Positions 51,328 through 60,751 of a stretch of 64,000 nt of DNA are shown here, piece by piece (the first letter of the stretch is position 1; every line of letters starts with the position of its first letter). This DNA is from Leifsonia shinshuensis (lineage in GTDB: Bacteria > Actinomycetota > Actinomycetes > Actinomycetales > Microbacteriaceae): assembly GCF_013410375.1 (NCBI RefSeq), contig NZ_JACCFL010000001.1, positions 496,001-560,000 on the forward strand, written 5' to 3'. The notes beneath the pieces were generated by a model, which searched no databases, was not told the DNA's origin, and saw only the letters and a program-made list of their open reading frames with translations. The position numbers and the translations under genes are program-made.

Positions 51328-51720
51328 TCACGCCCGCCGGCGGAGGTTGTCCGCGATCGCCTCGAGAGTGCCGTCGAGGGCCTGCTGCATCCCGTCGACG
51401 TCCTCGGTCGTGTGGATGGTCAGCTCCACCCGGTCGCCGGCCAGGCGCAGCGACCCGTGGTAGTCGTGCGGGCCGGGCGCCGACCAGCGGACCTCCTGCG
51501 CCGCGTGGTCGACGTCGAACTCGGCGACGGAGGTGACCGTTTCGTCGTGGCCGTCGCGGTCCGCGTCGACGTGCGCGGTCGTCTCGACCTTGCCGTCGGG
51601 CCGTTCGTGGGCCTCCGTCATGCGGGGGAAGTACGCCGGGAGGTTCTCCGGGTCGGCGATGTAGTCGAAGTACTCGTCGGCGTCGCCGTCGAGCGGGCGG
51701 GTCGCGGTGTAGGTGGGCAT
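51328..51720 (-). CDS. SRPBCC-family protein
   Basis: 130 aa of the START/polyketide-cyclase-like fold (TRPLDGDADEYFDYIADPENLPAYFPRMTEAHE ... QEVRWSAPGPHDYHGSLRL). Probably binds a lipid-like or aromatic ligand. Stands 56 bp from the VOC gene on the same strand and may be co-transcribed. Confidence 0.85.
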   Translation of the reverse strand: MPTYTATRPLDGDADEYFDYIADPENLPAYFPRMTEAHERPDGKVETTAHVDADRDGHDETVTSVAEFDVDHAAQEVRWSAPGPHDYHGSLRLAGDRVELTIHTTEDVDGMQQALDGTLEAIADNLRRRA

Positions 51721-51803
51721 GGCCCGACGGTACGTCCGGCGATTCGGCCACGGCAGGGGTTGACCTCGTCCGGGGAGCCCGCCGCCGATCGACTCTTGCG
51801 CTA

Positions 51804-51846
51804 TTAGACAGACTGGTCTAAAGTCGCTTTAGACAGATCGGTACAA
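51804..51846 (+). promoter_or_regulatory. Two TetR-type operators before the SDR gene
   Basis: TTAGACAGACTGGTCTAA (51804-51821) has perfect 6-bp arms with a 6-bp centre. TTAGACAGATCGGTACAA (51829-51846) is a related, less perfect copy 25 bp on. Both lie just before the SDR start at 51864. The downstream TetR gene is the obvious candidate ligand-controlled repressor. Confidence 0.7.
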
Positions 51847-51863
51847 CGAAAAGGATTGATCTC

Positions 51864-52601
51864 ATGGAACTTCAGAACTCGTGGTCGCTCGCAGGAAAGA
51901 CGGCCCTCGTCACCGGCGCGACCTCCGGACTCGGGCGCGCTGCCGCCCTCCAGCTCGCCGCGCAAGGCGCGGAGGTCGTCGTCCACGGCCGCAACGTCGA
52001 CCGCGGTGCGCAGGTCGTGGAGGAGATCGAGCTGGCCGGCGGGCGGGCGCGCTTCGTGGCCGCCGACCTCTCCGACACCGACCAGGCCGTGCGGCTGGCG
52101 GAGGACGCGGGCGCGGTCGACATCCTCGTCAACAACGCCGGGCTCGCATGGTTCGGGCCGAGCGACCAGCTTTCGGCCGAGACGCTCGGCTCCCTGTTCA
52201 CCGGGAATGTCGAGTCGGCCTACCTGCTGACCTCCCGGTTGGCCGCGGGCATGGCCGAGCGAGGCGACGGGGCGATCGTGAGCGTCTCCAGCATGGCCGC
52301 CAACGTGGGCCTGGCCGGCGGCGCGGCCTACAGCGCCACCAAGGCCGCGTTGGACGCACTCACCCGCGCGTGGGCCGCCGAGTTCAGCCCGCGCGGAGTC
52401 CGGGTCAACGCGGTCGCGCCCGGCCCTGTCGCGACCCCGGGCGCGAAGGGGGACACGGCGGCGCTCGGCGAGACGACCATCATGGGACGCCCGGGAACCG
52501 ACCAGGAGATCGCCGACGCCATCGGCTTCCTCGCCTCTCCGGCGGCGAGTTACATCACCGGCGTCACCCTGGCCGTCGACGGCGGCCGGGCGGCCATCTG
52601 A
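51864..52601 (+). CDS. Short-chain dehydrogenase/reductase
   Basis: 245 aa, classical SDR. NAD(P)-binding TGATSGLG at 18-25, NNAG in VNNAGLAW, and catalytic Ser...Tyr-x3-Lys in SSMAANVGLAGGAAYSATKAAL. AAGGA site precedes the ATG. The TetR-type operators just upstream and the TetR gene just downstream suggest induction by a small molecule. Substrate unknown. Confidence 0.93.
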   Translation: MELQNSWSLAGKTALVTGATSGLGRAAALQLAAQGAEVVVHGRNVDRGAQVVEEIELAGGRARFVAADLSDTDQAVRLAEDAGAVDILVNNAGLAWFGPSDQLSAETLGSLFTGNVESAYLLTSRLAAGMAERGDGAIVSVSSMAANVGLAGGAAYSATKAALDALTRAWAAEFSPRGVRVNAVAPGPVATPGAKGDTAALGETTIMGRPGTDQEIADAIGFLASPAASYITGVTLAVDGGRAAI

Positions 52602-52639
52602 CCTGAGGCTGCCGGCGTGGGAAAGGTACAGTGATCCGG

Positions 52640-53218
52640 ATGACCGATTCTCCGTCCAAGAAGCCGTCGGCGCGCGAACGGCTGCTTCGGGCGAGCGACG
52701 AGCTGTTCTACAACGAGGGCATCCACACCGTGGGCATCGACCGGGTGCTCGAGAAGGCGCAGGTCGCCAAGGGGTCGCTCTACTACAACTTCGAAGGCGG
52801 GAAGGACGAGCTCGTCTCCGCGTATCTGGCCGGCCGCCACGCCGCCTGGGAGAAGACCATCGACGACGGGATCGCATCCGCCGGGCCGGACCCCCGGGAC
52901 CGCCTGCTCTCGATCTTCGACTCCCTCGGCATCCTCTTCGCCCGGCCGGACTATCGCGGCTGCGCGTTCGTGAACGCGGTCGCGGAAGCCGAGCCGGGTG
53001 GCGTGGAAGAGGCGGCGAGCGAGAGGTTCCGCGACTGGCTCCACGGACTCATCGGCGGGCTCGTCGCCGAGATCGGCGTCAGCGATCCGGCCTGGACGAC
53101 CCAGCAGCTGGTGATCCTCTACGACGGCGCCACGACGACGGCGCAGATGGACAAGCAGGTCTCGGCCGCGAAGGCCGCGCGACGTATGGCGGAACTGATC
53201 CTCGACTCGTCACGGTGA
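52640..53218 (+). CDS. TetR-family regulator
   Basis: 192 aa. Helix-turn-helix RLLRASDELFYNEGIHTVGIDRVLEKAQVAKGSLYYNFEGGKDEL at the N-terminus and an all-helical ligand domain. ATG 52640 lies 7 nt after a TACAGT -10 (52627-52632), so it can be expressed leaderless, separately from the SDR 38 bp upstream. Likely repressor of that SDR through the 51.8-kb operators. Confidence 0.92.
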   Translation: MTDSPSKKPSARERLLRASDELFYNEGIHTVGIDRVLEKAQVAKGSLYYNFEGGKDELVSAYLAGRHAAWEKTIDDGIASAGPDPRDRLLSIFDSLGILFARPDYRGCAFVNAVAEAEPGGVEEAASERFRDWLHGLIGGLVAEIGVSDPAWTTQQLVILYDGATTTAQMDKQVSAAKAARRMAELILDSSR

Positions 53219-53233
53219 GACCCCCGCCGCGCC

Positions 53234-54196
53234 TCAGCCGGGCACGAGGACGTAACGCCCGAAGACGCCGCCCGCGTCCATCGAGCGGTGCGCCTCGGCG
53301 GCTTCGCCGAGCGGCAGTACGCCGTGCACGACCGCGCTGATCTCGCCGCGCGCGGCCTGGCCGAAGAGCTCTTCGCGGACGCGGTTCCGCTCGGGCTTCG
53401 GGATGCTGTCCAGGCTGAAGGTCGCGACGGAGCGGGACTGCCGGAACGATCGCAGCAGGACCATACCGAAGTCGGGTGGCGGGTACCCGGCGACCGCGCC
53501 GACGAGGATGTAGCGTCCGTTCGGCCGGAGCAGCTCGAGGAAGGACGGCACGTCGGGGCCGCCGACGATGTCGACGATCACGTCGAATCCCGCCGCGGCG
53601 ATGTCGTCGCCTCGGCCGGAGCGGTCCAGGGTGTGGGTGGCGCCGAGTCCGCGGAGGCGGTGCGCCCGCTCAGCGCTCGACGCAGTGGCGGCGATGACGG
53701 ACGCTCCCGCGCGTGCGGCGAGCTCGATCGCCGCGATCCCGATGCTGCCCGCTCCGCCCCGGACGAGCAGCGACTCGCCGGCCGTGAGGTGCGCGTGCGC
53801 GAGCGCGCAGTGGGCGACGGTGGCCGCGCTGCCGACCGTCACGGCGTCCACCGCCGAGAGGCCGTCGGGAAGCGGTGAGACGTCCTCCTCATACGCGGCC
53901 GCGTACTCGGCGTACCCGCCCGACGTGCCGGTGAACGCCCACACGCGCCGGCCGACGAGGGCAGGATCCGCGTCGGCGCCCACGGCGACGACCGTCCCGG
54001 CCACCTCGCTCCCGGGGACCATCCCCTGGGGAAAGCCGAGACCGACGGTGCCGCGGCGGATGACCGCGTCGACACCGCCCACGCCGATGGCCTCCGTGCG
54101 CACCAGCACCTGTGCGGCCTCGAGGCCGGGTTCTTCTCGCTCGACGACGGTCATCCCGGCCGGATCGCCGTAGCGGTCGATGACTACTGCCTTCAC
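53234..54196 (-). CDS. Zinc-less quinone oxidoreductase (MDR family)
   Basis: 320 aa, medium-chain dehydrogenase/reductase. GroES-like N-domain (GMVPGSEVAGTVVAVGADAD) and Rossmann part (VRGGAGSIGIAAIELAARAGASVIA). Zinc ligands of alcohol dehydrogenase are absent, as in quinone reductases. GTG 54196 has a strong GGAGGA site. The divergent TetR gene at 54.3 kb is its probable regulator. Confidence 0.92.
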   Translation of the reverse strand: MKAVVIDRYGDPAGMTVVEREEPGLEAAQVLVRTEAIGVGGVDAVIRRGTVGLGFPQGMVPGSEVAGTVVAVGADADPALVGRRVWAFTGTSGGYAEYAAAYEEDVSPLPDGLSAVDAVTVGSAATVAHCALAHAHLTAGESLLVRGGAGSIGIAAIELAARAGASVIAATASSAERAHRLRGLGATHTLDRSGRGDDIAAAGFDVIVDIVGGPDVPSFLELLRPNGRYILVGAVAGYPPPDFGMVLLRSFRQSRSVATFSLDSIPKPERNRVREELFGQAARGEISAVVHGVLPLGEAAEAHRSMDAGGVFGRYVLVPG

Positions 54197-54251
54197 TGAT
54201 CCTCCGTGTCTTCGCGGTGCCTTCGCGGCAAGTGCTACGCTCCCGCACGGT

Positions 54252-54271
54252 ACCGGACGCACCCGTCCGGT
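54252..54271. promoter_or_regulatory. TetR-type operator between quinone reductase and TetR genes
   Basis: ACCGGACG-CACC-CGTCCGGT: perfect 8-bp arms with a 4-bp centre, between the divergent start codons, 17 bp before the TetR ATG. Fits autoregulation and control of the reductase. Confidence 0.65.
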
Positions 54272-54288
54272 TAGGGGAAGTGAGACAG

Positions 54289-54864
54289 ATGACCGCCGAG
54301 ATGACTCGCCTGCGCGTCGACGCCGAGGAGAACCGGGACCGCATCATCGAAGCCGCGCGCGAATTGTTCGCCCAGCGGGGCCTCGCTGTCGGGATGCGCG
54401 AGATCGCCCGGCGAGCGGACGTCGGCCCGGCGACCCTCTACCGCCGGTTCCCCACGCGGCAGGCTCTCATCGACACGGCGTTTTCCGCCGAGATGAGCGC
54501 CTGTCGGCGGATCGTCGAGGACGCGGCCGCGGACCCGGACCCGTGGCGTGGGTTCTCATCAGCGGTCCATCGGCTGATCGGCCTGAACGCGCGGAACCGA
54601 GGGTTCGTCGACGCCCTGATCACCGGCGAGCCCTCGTCCGCCGTCGTACGGCACCGCCAGGAGCTGCTGGGCATGCTCCGAGGCGTCACGCGCCGGGCCC
54701 AGGATGCCGGGGAGCTCCGGCGCGACTTCGTCCTCTCGGACCTGCTGCTCATCCTCTCCGCCGGCCGCGGACTCCATGCCGAGCGGCCCGACCTCCTGCC
54801 GGCGGCCGCCCACCGGTTCGCGTCGCTCGCAATCGACGGCCTGGCCGCGGCCCCGGGGCGCTGA
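54289..54864 (+). CDS. TetR-family regulator
   Basis: 191 aa. N-terminal DNA-binding helices (NRDRIIEAARELFAQRGLAVGMREIARRADVGPATLYRRFPTRQALI) and an all-helical C-terminal domain. ATG 54289 is chosen, with an AGGGGA site 12 nt upstream. Divergent from the quinone reductase with a TetR-like operator between. Confidence 0.92.
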   Translation: MTAEMTRLRVDAEENRDRIIEAARELFAQRGLAVGMREIARRADVGPATLYRRFPTRQALIDTAFSAEMSACRRIVEDAAADPDPWRGFSSAVHRLIGLNARNRGFVDALITGEPSSAVVRHRQELLGMLRGVTRRAQDAGELRRDFVLSDLLLILSAGRGLHAERPDLLPAAAHRFASLAIDGLAAAPGR

Positions 54865-54916
54865 GCTCCGCCTCCTGGACCTCCTGGCGCCGCAGCACCG
54901 GAAGCCCCTGCACTGC

Positions 54917-55351
54917 TCAGTCGCCGGGCAGCACCGGCAGACGGTGCACGGCCTCGCGGAGCCGCTCGAGCCGTTGCGTCAGGTCGGCGGTCAGCGCCTC
55001 CGTCTCCGCGGTCGGGATCTTCCACCAGACCGCGTGGATCCGGGACCCGGTCGGCGTCGGCTCGACGAAGAACTCCAGCTCCGAGCCGGGGACGACGACG
55101 TGGGACGCCTGGACCGGGTCCCAGGAGATCAGCACGCGGCGGTTCGGGACGAGGTCCAGGATGCGACCGCTCGCCGTCTCGTCGTGGCGGGTGATCTCGT
55201 AGGCGCCTCCGCGCCGCGCCGCGACCTTCGCGCGGTCGGCGAACCACTGGGAGAGCAAGTACGGCGCCACCACCGCGTCGAAGGCGATCCGGGGCGGCCG
55301 GTCGAGCTCGACGCCGGCCCGGACTTCGAGCAGATACTCGTTGTACGTCAT
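54917..55351 (-). CDS. SRPBCC (AHSA1-like) protein
   Basis: 144 aa of the Aha1/START-like fold (PRIAFDAVVAPYLLSQWFADRAKVAARRGGAYEITRHDETASGRILDLVPNRRVLISWD). It overlaps the FAD/NAD(P)-binding gene by 4 bp (ATGA), so the two are co-translated. Ligand unknown; perhaps handles a hydrophobic intermediate of the nearby pathway, which is speculation. Confidence 0.82.
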   Translation of the reverse strand: MTYNEYLLEVRAGVELDRPPRIAFDAVVAPYLLSQWFADRAKVAARRGGAYEITRHDETASGRILDLVPNRRVLISWDPVQASHVVVPGSELEFFVEPTPTGSRIHAVWWKIPTAETEALTADLTQRLERLREAVHRLPVLPGD

Positions 55352-57285
55352 AGCGGTTCCCCCGTGAGTGCGAGCGTTCGTGGATCTCCGGCACGCTCGG
55401 CGCCGCGGTCCGTGACGTGCTCGATCCGCCGGATCACGGCGTGCGCCGTCCGGTCGTTCTCGCGGAACGAGAGCGCATTCGTGTTCGGCCGGGAGAACGC
55501 ACCGGCGAACGGCGCGTCCGTGAAGGGCCCGATCGCCCACCGCCGCGGGTGCGGCCGGCCGGCGGCGTCGATGACCCGTGCGTCCGCCGGATCGACGCGC
55601 AGCATCCCCTGGCGGAAGGAGCCGGCGCCCGAGACGGCGAGGTCGCGCAGTGCGCTGTTGTCGGTGCGGTCCGCGTGCGCCGGCGGGAGCCAGGCGTCGA
55701 TGAGAGCGTCCACGGCGACGGCGCCGCCGACCGACGGGCTGGAGACGACGAAGCGACCCCGCTGCTCGTCCGGCTCGACGCCGATGTCCGCGCCGGCGAA
55801 CTCGATGACGCCGGCCTCGGAGAGCGCGATGAGCTCGGCGATGCGATGCCCGGGCGGTCCGGAGGCCACGTAGCTGAAGTAGGCCGGCCACCAGCCGTGG
55901 AGGTCGCGGACCCTCGACTCCTCCGTCCAGGCGGGGGAGGCGCTGACGGGAGCGAGCGCGAACATCGTCAGCAGCAACGCGGTGAAGAGGCCGAGGCTGG
56001 CGCTGTGCTCGGGGGCGGTGCGCCGGTGGAGGTCGTCGGCGAGGTGGGCGCGGACCCACCGCTGCAGTTCGTCGCGATCCTCGAAGCGTGCCCCGGTCAG
56101 GGGGCGGTCGAAGAGCTCGAGGAGCAGATGGTCGGCGGGGTCCGGGATCGCGTCCGCCAGCAGCGACCGGTAGGCGGGCGAATGCGGATCGACCGTGTCG
56201 AGGTCGGCCCGGAACTCGGCCCAGGACCGGGACGTGCGCTCCGGGTGACCGGTGAAGAGTTCGCGGTAGTACCCGTGCAGCATCTCGCGCTCGACCAGCG
56301 GCCAGATGTCCCGGCGGAAGTCGAGAGAATCCGGGCTCGCCGTCAGCTGCGCGACAACGTCGGGGGTCAGATACCGCAGCGCAGGCGCCTCCCCGGTGAG
56401 GGTCGAGGAGATCTTCGACCGGTACGGGATCCCGCGCCGCGACCCGAGGAGGAGCTTCGGCTCGCGCCCGCTCGGAACGTACTCCAGTGAGTCGCCGCTG
56501 CGCCGGAAACGTCCGCCCCGGCCCTCGGTGAGCAGCACGATCAGGTCGATGGCCGCGAGCCCCATCCCGCGGACGGCGACGACATCCCCGGGCCCGAATG
56601 CGGTGAGGTCGGCGTCCGCGGTGAACGCGGGAGGCTGGTAGCTCAGACCGTGTCGGCGGGCGAAGCGGACGAGGCCGGCGGTCTCCCCGGCGGGCTCGCT
56701 TCCGGTGTGGCCGATGGCGTAGACGACGGCGTCGGCGGTGAGCTCGTCGCCGCCCGCCAGGCGGACGAGGTCGTGGTCGTCGGCCGACTCGACGGCGACG
56801 ACCGTGTCCGTGCGGCGCACGACGACGGCGCGGCCGTCGAGGTCCGCGATCGCACGGCGGAGGAACCAGTCCAGGTAGTGGGCGTGGAGGCGACGGGTCG
56901 GGAAGTCCCCGCGACGCAGCCGGGCGAGCTCGTCGGCGACCAGCGGGTCCACCTGCACGTCCTCGATCCGGCCGTCCCGCACGGCTTCGACCCACTCCAG
57001 CAGCGACGGCCCCGGCCGGACGGGTCCCTCGACCGAGCACGAGTCGTCGGTGAACATCGTGACGTCCTCGACCATCGAGTTCAGCTTGAGCAGGGGAGAC
57101 TGCTCGCGGCGCCAGATCCGGCCGGGCCCCGCCGGGAACGGATCGATCAGCTGCACCACGACCCGCGGTCGCTCGGCCGCGACGGAGCGTGCCGCCGCGA
57201 AACGCTCCAGCCAGCCGATGGCACGCGGGCCGGCGCCGATGACGACGACGGTGGCGTGCGCTGAGCGTTCGGAACGGGGGAGCAT
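55348..57285 (-). CDS. FAD/NAD(P)-binding protein, 645 aa
   Basis: Large flavoprotein of the NAD_binding_9 family. The N-terminal Rossmann signature is VVIGAGPRAIGWLERF (about 14-29). A second nucleotide-binding stretch, AVRGMGLAAIDLIVLLTEG, follows in the middle. The 200-residue C-terminal part has no recognised domain. A GGAGG site precedes the ATG. Divergent by 154 bp from the GNAT gene that opens the transporter/monooxygenase operon, and probably part of the same pathway as a flavin-dependent oxidase or reductase partner. Confidence 0.82.
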   Translation of the reverse strand: MLPRSERSAHATVVVIGAGPRAIGWLERFAAARSVAAERPRVVVQLIDPFPAGPGRIWRREQSPLLKLNSMVEDVTMFTDDSCSVEGPVRPGPSLLEWVEAVRDGRIEDVQVDPLVADELARLRRGDFPTRRLHAHYLDWFLRRAIADLDGRAVVVRRTDTVVAVESADDHDLVRLAGGDELTADAVVYAIGHTGSEPAGETAGLVRFARRHGLSYQPPAFTADADLTAFGPGDVVAVRGMGLAAIDLIVLLTEGRGGRFRRSGDSLEYVPSGREPKLLLGSRRGIPYRSKISSTLTGEAPALRYLTPDVVAQLTASPDSLDFRRDIWPLVEREMLHGYYRELFTGHPERTSRSWAEFRADLDTVDPHSPAYRSLLADAIPDPADHLLLELFDRPLTGARFEDRDELQRWVRAHLADDLHRRTAPEHSASLGLFTALLLTMFALAPVSASPAWTEESRVRDLHGWWPAYFSYVASGPPGHRIAELIALSEAGVIEFAGADIGVEPDEQRGRFVVSSPSVGGAVAVDALIDAWLPPAHADRTDNSALRDLAVSGAGSFRQGMLRVDPADARVIDAAGRPHPRRWAIGPFTDAPFAGAFSRPNTNALSFRENDRTAHAVIRRIEHVTDRGAERAGDPRTLALTGEPL

Positions 57286-57438
57286 CGGGTCACCCTGCCT
57301 CCGCCGACCACCCCGCCGCAAACGACCGTGACGGACTGTTTCGGCGCCCGACGCAATCCGTAACCGGGGTTGCCGCCCGTCGCGGAATGCCCCGTACGGT
57401 CGTCCGCAACATCCGCCCACACCCTGCGAAAAGGAGGC

Positions 57439-57951
57439 ATGGTGACTGTCACGAACGTCGACGCTGACGAGTTCCGCTATGTCCAGGCGACAGACGAGCT
57501 GGCCCGTCCGCTGCTGGCCGAGCTGGAGCTCGAGTACGACACCCGCTACGGCGACTTCTTCGGGGAGCGGGCCTCCACCGAACTGAACCGCTACCCCGCC
57601 GAGCTCTTCTCCGCTGCCCACGGAGGCGCATTCGTCCTGCTGCTGCGCGAAGGCGCGCCCATCGCCGGAGGGGCGTTCAAGCGCCTCGACCCGGAGACCG
57701 CGGAGCTCAAGCGCATCTGGACGAGCTCCGCCCACCGCCGCCAGGGCCTGGCCCGCCGGGTCGTCGAAGAGCTCGAAGCCGAGGCCGTGCGGCAGGGCTA
57801 CACGCGGATCTACCTAACGACCGGCCCCCGGCAGCCGGAGGCGAAGGCGTTGTACCTCGCCGCCGGCTACAGCCCGCTCTTCGACACCGCGCTCCCGGCC
57901 GAAGAGGTGGGAATCCACCCCTTCCAGAAGTTCGTGGGAGGTGCGCGATGA
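57439..57951 (+). CDS. GNAT-family N-acetyltransferase, first gene of the monooxygenase operon
   Basis: 170 aa. Acetyl-CoA motif [28 protein letters not shown], then [27 protein letters not shown] 57439 is only 1 nt from AGGAGG, so GTG 57442 may be the real start. It overlaps the permease gene (ATGA). By analogy with Bacillus SnaA/SnaB (YtmI/YxeL) it could acetylate an S-modified cysteine before oxidative cleavage; analogy only. Confidence 0.85.
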   Translation: MVTVTNVDADEFRYVQATDELARPLLAELELEYDTRYGDFFGERASTELNRYPAELFSAAHGGAFVLLLREGAPIAGGAFKRLDPETAELKRIWTSSAHRRQGLARRVVEELEAEAVRQGYTRIYLTTGPRQPEAKALYLAAGYSPLFDTALPAEEVGIHPFQKFVGGAR

Positions 57952-58931
57952 GCGCGGTCAGCACCGCGGTCGAGCGGACCGCCGTGGCCACTCCGGCCGC
58001 TACCAGCCCGCTGCCGGACGGCATCGATCTGCGCCGCCTCGCCGAGCGCCCGGTCCTCCCGCTGCGGCACCCGGGCCGGTGGATCGCGGCGGCCCTGGTG
58101 CTCGTGCTGCTGCTGAACTTCGGGCAGACGCTGTTCACGAACCCGTCGTGGGAGTGGGCGAAGGTGGGCAAGTGGCTGTTCAGCCCGGCCATCCTCACCG
58201 GGCTCCAGCTGACCCTGGCGGCGACGGCCATCTCGGCGGTCGTCTCCTTCGCGGGCGGCATCGTCGTGGCGCTCGGCCGGCTGTCGGCGAACCCGGTGCT
58301 CAGCTCGGTGAGCTGGCTGTACGTCTGGCTGTTCCGCTCCGTGCCGCTGATCCTCGTGCTGATCTTCCTCTACAACCTCGGCAACCTGTACCCGACGATC
58401 GGGGTCGGCATCCCCTTCGGGCCGCAGGTCGAGGTGAAGACGGTGTCCGTGCTGTCCGACCTCACGCTCGGCGTCATCGGACTGAGCCTGAGCGAGATCG
58501 CGTACAGCTCCGAGATCGTGCGGGCCGGCATCCTGTCGGTCGACCAGGGCCAGCACGAGGCGGCGAAGTCGCTCGGGCTCCCGCGCGGGCGGCAGTTCCG
58601 CCGGATCGTGCTGCCCCAGGCGCTCCGGTCGATCGTCCCGGCGTACGTGAACCAGATCATCGGCCTGCTGAAGGCGAGCTCGCTGCTGTTCTACGTGTCG
58701 CTGCTCGACCTGTTCGGCGTCGTCCAGAACCTCAGCAGCACCTACCCGACCGACATCATCCCGCTGCTCGTAGTCGCCACCATCTGGTACCTGGTGCTCA
58801 CCAGCGTCGTCTCGGTGATCCAGTACTACGTCGAGCGCTTCTACGCGCGCGGCGCGGTGCGGACCCTGCCGCCCACTCCGTTCCAGCGGCTGCGCGGCTG
58901 GGCGAACAACCGCCTGGACGGTGCGGCATGA
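57948..58931 (+). CDS. Polar amino acid ABC transporter permease
   Basis: 327 aa with a 45-residue cytoplasmic tail and about five to six membrane segments of the HisM/GlnP type. The family EAA motif is visible in [28 protein letters not shown]. Overlaps both neighbours by 4 bp (ATGA on each side). A single permease gene is present, so it would act as a homodimer. Confidence 0.92.
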   Translation: MSAVSTAVERTAVATPAATSPLPDGIDLRRLAERPVLPLRHPGRWIAAALVLVLLLNFGQTLFTNPSWEWAKVGKWLFSPAILTGLQLTLAATAISAVVSFAGGIVVALGRLSANPVLSSVSWLYVWLFRSVPLILVLIFLYNLGNLYPTIGVGIPFGPQVEVKTVSVLSDLTLGVIGLSLSEIAYSSEIVRAGILSVDQGQHEAAKSLGLPRGRQFRRIVLPQALRSIVPAYVNQIIGLLKASSLLFYVSLLDLFGVVQNLSSTYPTDIIPLLVVATIWYLVLTSVVSVIQYYVERFYARGAVRTLPPTPFQRLRGWANNRLDGAA

Positions 58932-59686
58932 GCGCCGGGATCGAGATCGCGAACGCGACCAAGTCCTTCGGCGACCGGCCGGTGCTCCGCGGGGTCGACC
59001 TGACGATCGAGGCCGGGACGGTCACCGTCATCCTCGGACCGTCCGGTTCGGGGAAGTCCACCCTGCTCCGCGCCATCAACCACCTCGAACCGCTCGATGA
59101 GGGCTACGTCGTCGTCGGCGACGAGCTGATCGGCGTCCGAGTGCACCACGGCCGGCTGAAGGAGCTCAGCGAGCGGGAGATCCTGCGCCAGCGGGCCCGC
59201 ATCGGGTTCGTCTTCCAGAACTTCAACCTGTTCCCGCACCTGACGATCCTCGAGAACGTGTCGGAGGCGCCGATCGCGCTGGGCACGCCTCCCGCGACCG
59301 CCCGTGAGCAGGCGCGCGCGCTGCTGGAGCGGGTCGGCCTGTCCGAGAAGGCGTCGGCGTACCCCCGGCAGCTCTCCGGAGGCCAGCAGCAGCGCGTCGC
59401 CATCGCCCGCGCTCTCGCCCTGGAGCCGGAGGTGCTGCTGTTCGACGAGCCGACCTCGGCTCTCGACCCCGAGCTGGTCGGCGACGTGCTGGGCGTCATC
59501 CGGTCCCTCGCCGGCAACGGCGTCACCCTCGTCGTGGTCACCCACGAGATCGGCTTCGCCCGTGAGGTCGCCGATCAGGTGGTGTTCCTCGACGAGGGCG
59601 TCATCGTCGAGCAGGGCCGCCCGTCCGACGTCCTCGACAACCCGCGCGAAGCGCGCACCCGAGAGTTCCTGAGCCGCGTGCTCTGA
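58928..59686 (+). CDS. Polar amino acid ABC transporter ATP-binding protein
   Basis: 252-aa ATPase of the GlnQ/TcyN type. Walker [10 protein letters not shown] at 37-45, Q-loop [11 protein letters not shown], signature LSGGQQQR, Walker [15 protein letters not shown] and switch His VTHEIGFA. It is coupled to the permease by ATGA overlap. Confidence 0.94.
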   Translation: MSAGIEIANATKSFGDRPVLRGVDLTIEAGTVTVILGPSGSGKSTLLRAINHLEPLDEGYVVVGDELIGVRVHHGRLKELSEREILRQRARIGFVFQNFNLFPHLTILENVSEAPIALGTPPATAREQARALLERVGLSEKASAYPRQLSGGQQQRVAIARALALEPEVLLFDEPTSALDPELVGDVLGVIRSLAGNGVTLVVVTHEIGFAREVADQVVFLDEGVIVEQGRPSDVLDNPREARTREFLSRVL

Positions 59687-59718
59687 ACACCCCAACCCAT
59701 CCCCACCAAGGAGAAGCC

Positions 59719-60741
59719 ATGTCCCCCCACATCACCCCACCCAGACGCCGCCTCGGCGTCGCCGGGGCCGTCCTCGCGTCGGCCGCCCTCGTCGTCTCTC
59801 TCGCGGCCTGCTCCGGACAGGCGTCAGCCGAGAACGACGGATCCTCGAACGGCGGCGTCGCCATCGCCGCGCACACCAACGGCGTCGGCACCCCGACCAC
59901 CATCCAGGTGACCACGGTCGCGAAGATCGCCGATGAGCTGCCCGCCGCCGTGAAGTCCAGCGGAAAGCTCGTGATCGGCGTCGGCGCGCTGCCGGCGGGC
60001 TTCCCGCCCCTCGCCTTCACCGGCGACGACCAGAAGACGCTCACCGGCTCCGAGCCCGACCTCGGCCGTCTCGTCGCCGCCGTGCTCGGTCTGAAGCCCG
60101 AGGTGAAGAACGCGACCTGGGACAACCTCTTCGTCGGCATCGACACCGGCGCGACCGATGTCGGTTTCTCGAACATCACCGACACCGAGCAGCGCAAGGA
60201 GAAGTACGACTTCGCTTCGTACCGCAAGGACGAGCTCGCCTTCACCGTTCTGAAGAAGAACACGTGGGAGTTCAACGGCGACTACGAGAACCTGGCGGGC
60301 AAGACCATCGCCGTCAGCTCCGGCACCAACCAGGAGAAGATCCTGCTGGAGTGGAAGACGAAGCTCGAGGGCGAGGGCAAGACCCTCAACGTCAAGTACT
60401 ATCCCGACACGAACTCGACGATCCTGGCCCTGAACTCGGGCAAGATCGACGCCAGCTTCGGGCCGAACCCGGGCGCCGCGTACCAGAACACCCAGAGCGC
60501 GTCGTCGGCGAACCCGACCCGCACCGCCGGAACCTACTCCGGAGCCGGGGCGAGCCTCCAGGGACTGATCGCCGCGACCGTCAAGAAGGGCAGCGGCCTC
60601 GACAAGCCGATCGCCGACGCCATCAACTACCTGATCGACAACGGCCAGTACGCCAAGTGGCTGAAGGCGTACAACCTCACCAACGAGGGCCTGCCGAAGT
60701 CCGAGATCAACCCGCCCGGGCTCCCGATCAGCAACCAGTGA
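59719..60741 (+). CDS. Amino acid ABC transporter substrate-binding lipoprotein
   Basis: 340 aa. Lipobox LAAC near residue 30 and an SBP family 3 fold (KLVIGVGALPAGFPPLAFTGDDQKTLTGSEPDLGRLVAAVLG ... FVGIDTGATDVGFSNITDTEQRKEKYDF). AAGGAG site precedes the ATG. It differs from GlnH-type proteins in the usual Arg-binding region, fitting a modified amino acid rather than glutamine. Provides the substrate for the acetyltransferase and monooxygenases around it. Confidence 0.92.
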   Translation: MSPHITPPRRRLGVAGAVLASAALVVSLAACSGQASAENDGSSNGGVAIAAHTNGVGTPTTIQVTTVAKIADELPAAVKSSGKLVIGVGALPAGFPPLAFTGDDQKTLTGSEPDLGRLVAAVLGLKPEVKNATWDNLFVGIDTGATDVGFSNITDTEQRKEKYDFASYRKDELAFTVLKKNTWEFNGDYENLAGKTIAVSSGTNQEKILLEWKTKLEGEGKTLNVKYYPDTNSTILALNSGKIDASFGPNPGAAYQNTQSASSANPTRTAGTYSGAGASLQGLIAATVKKGSGLDKPIADAINYLIDNGQYAKWLKAYNLTNEGLPKSEINPPGLPISNQ

Positions 60742-60751
60742 GGTGACGACG

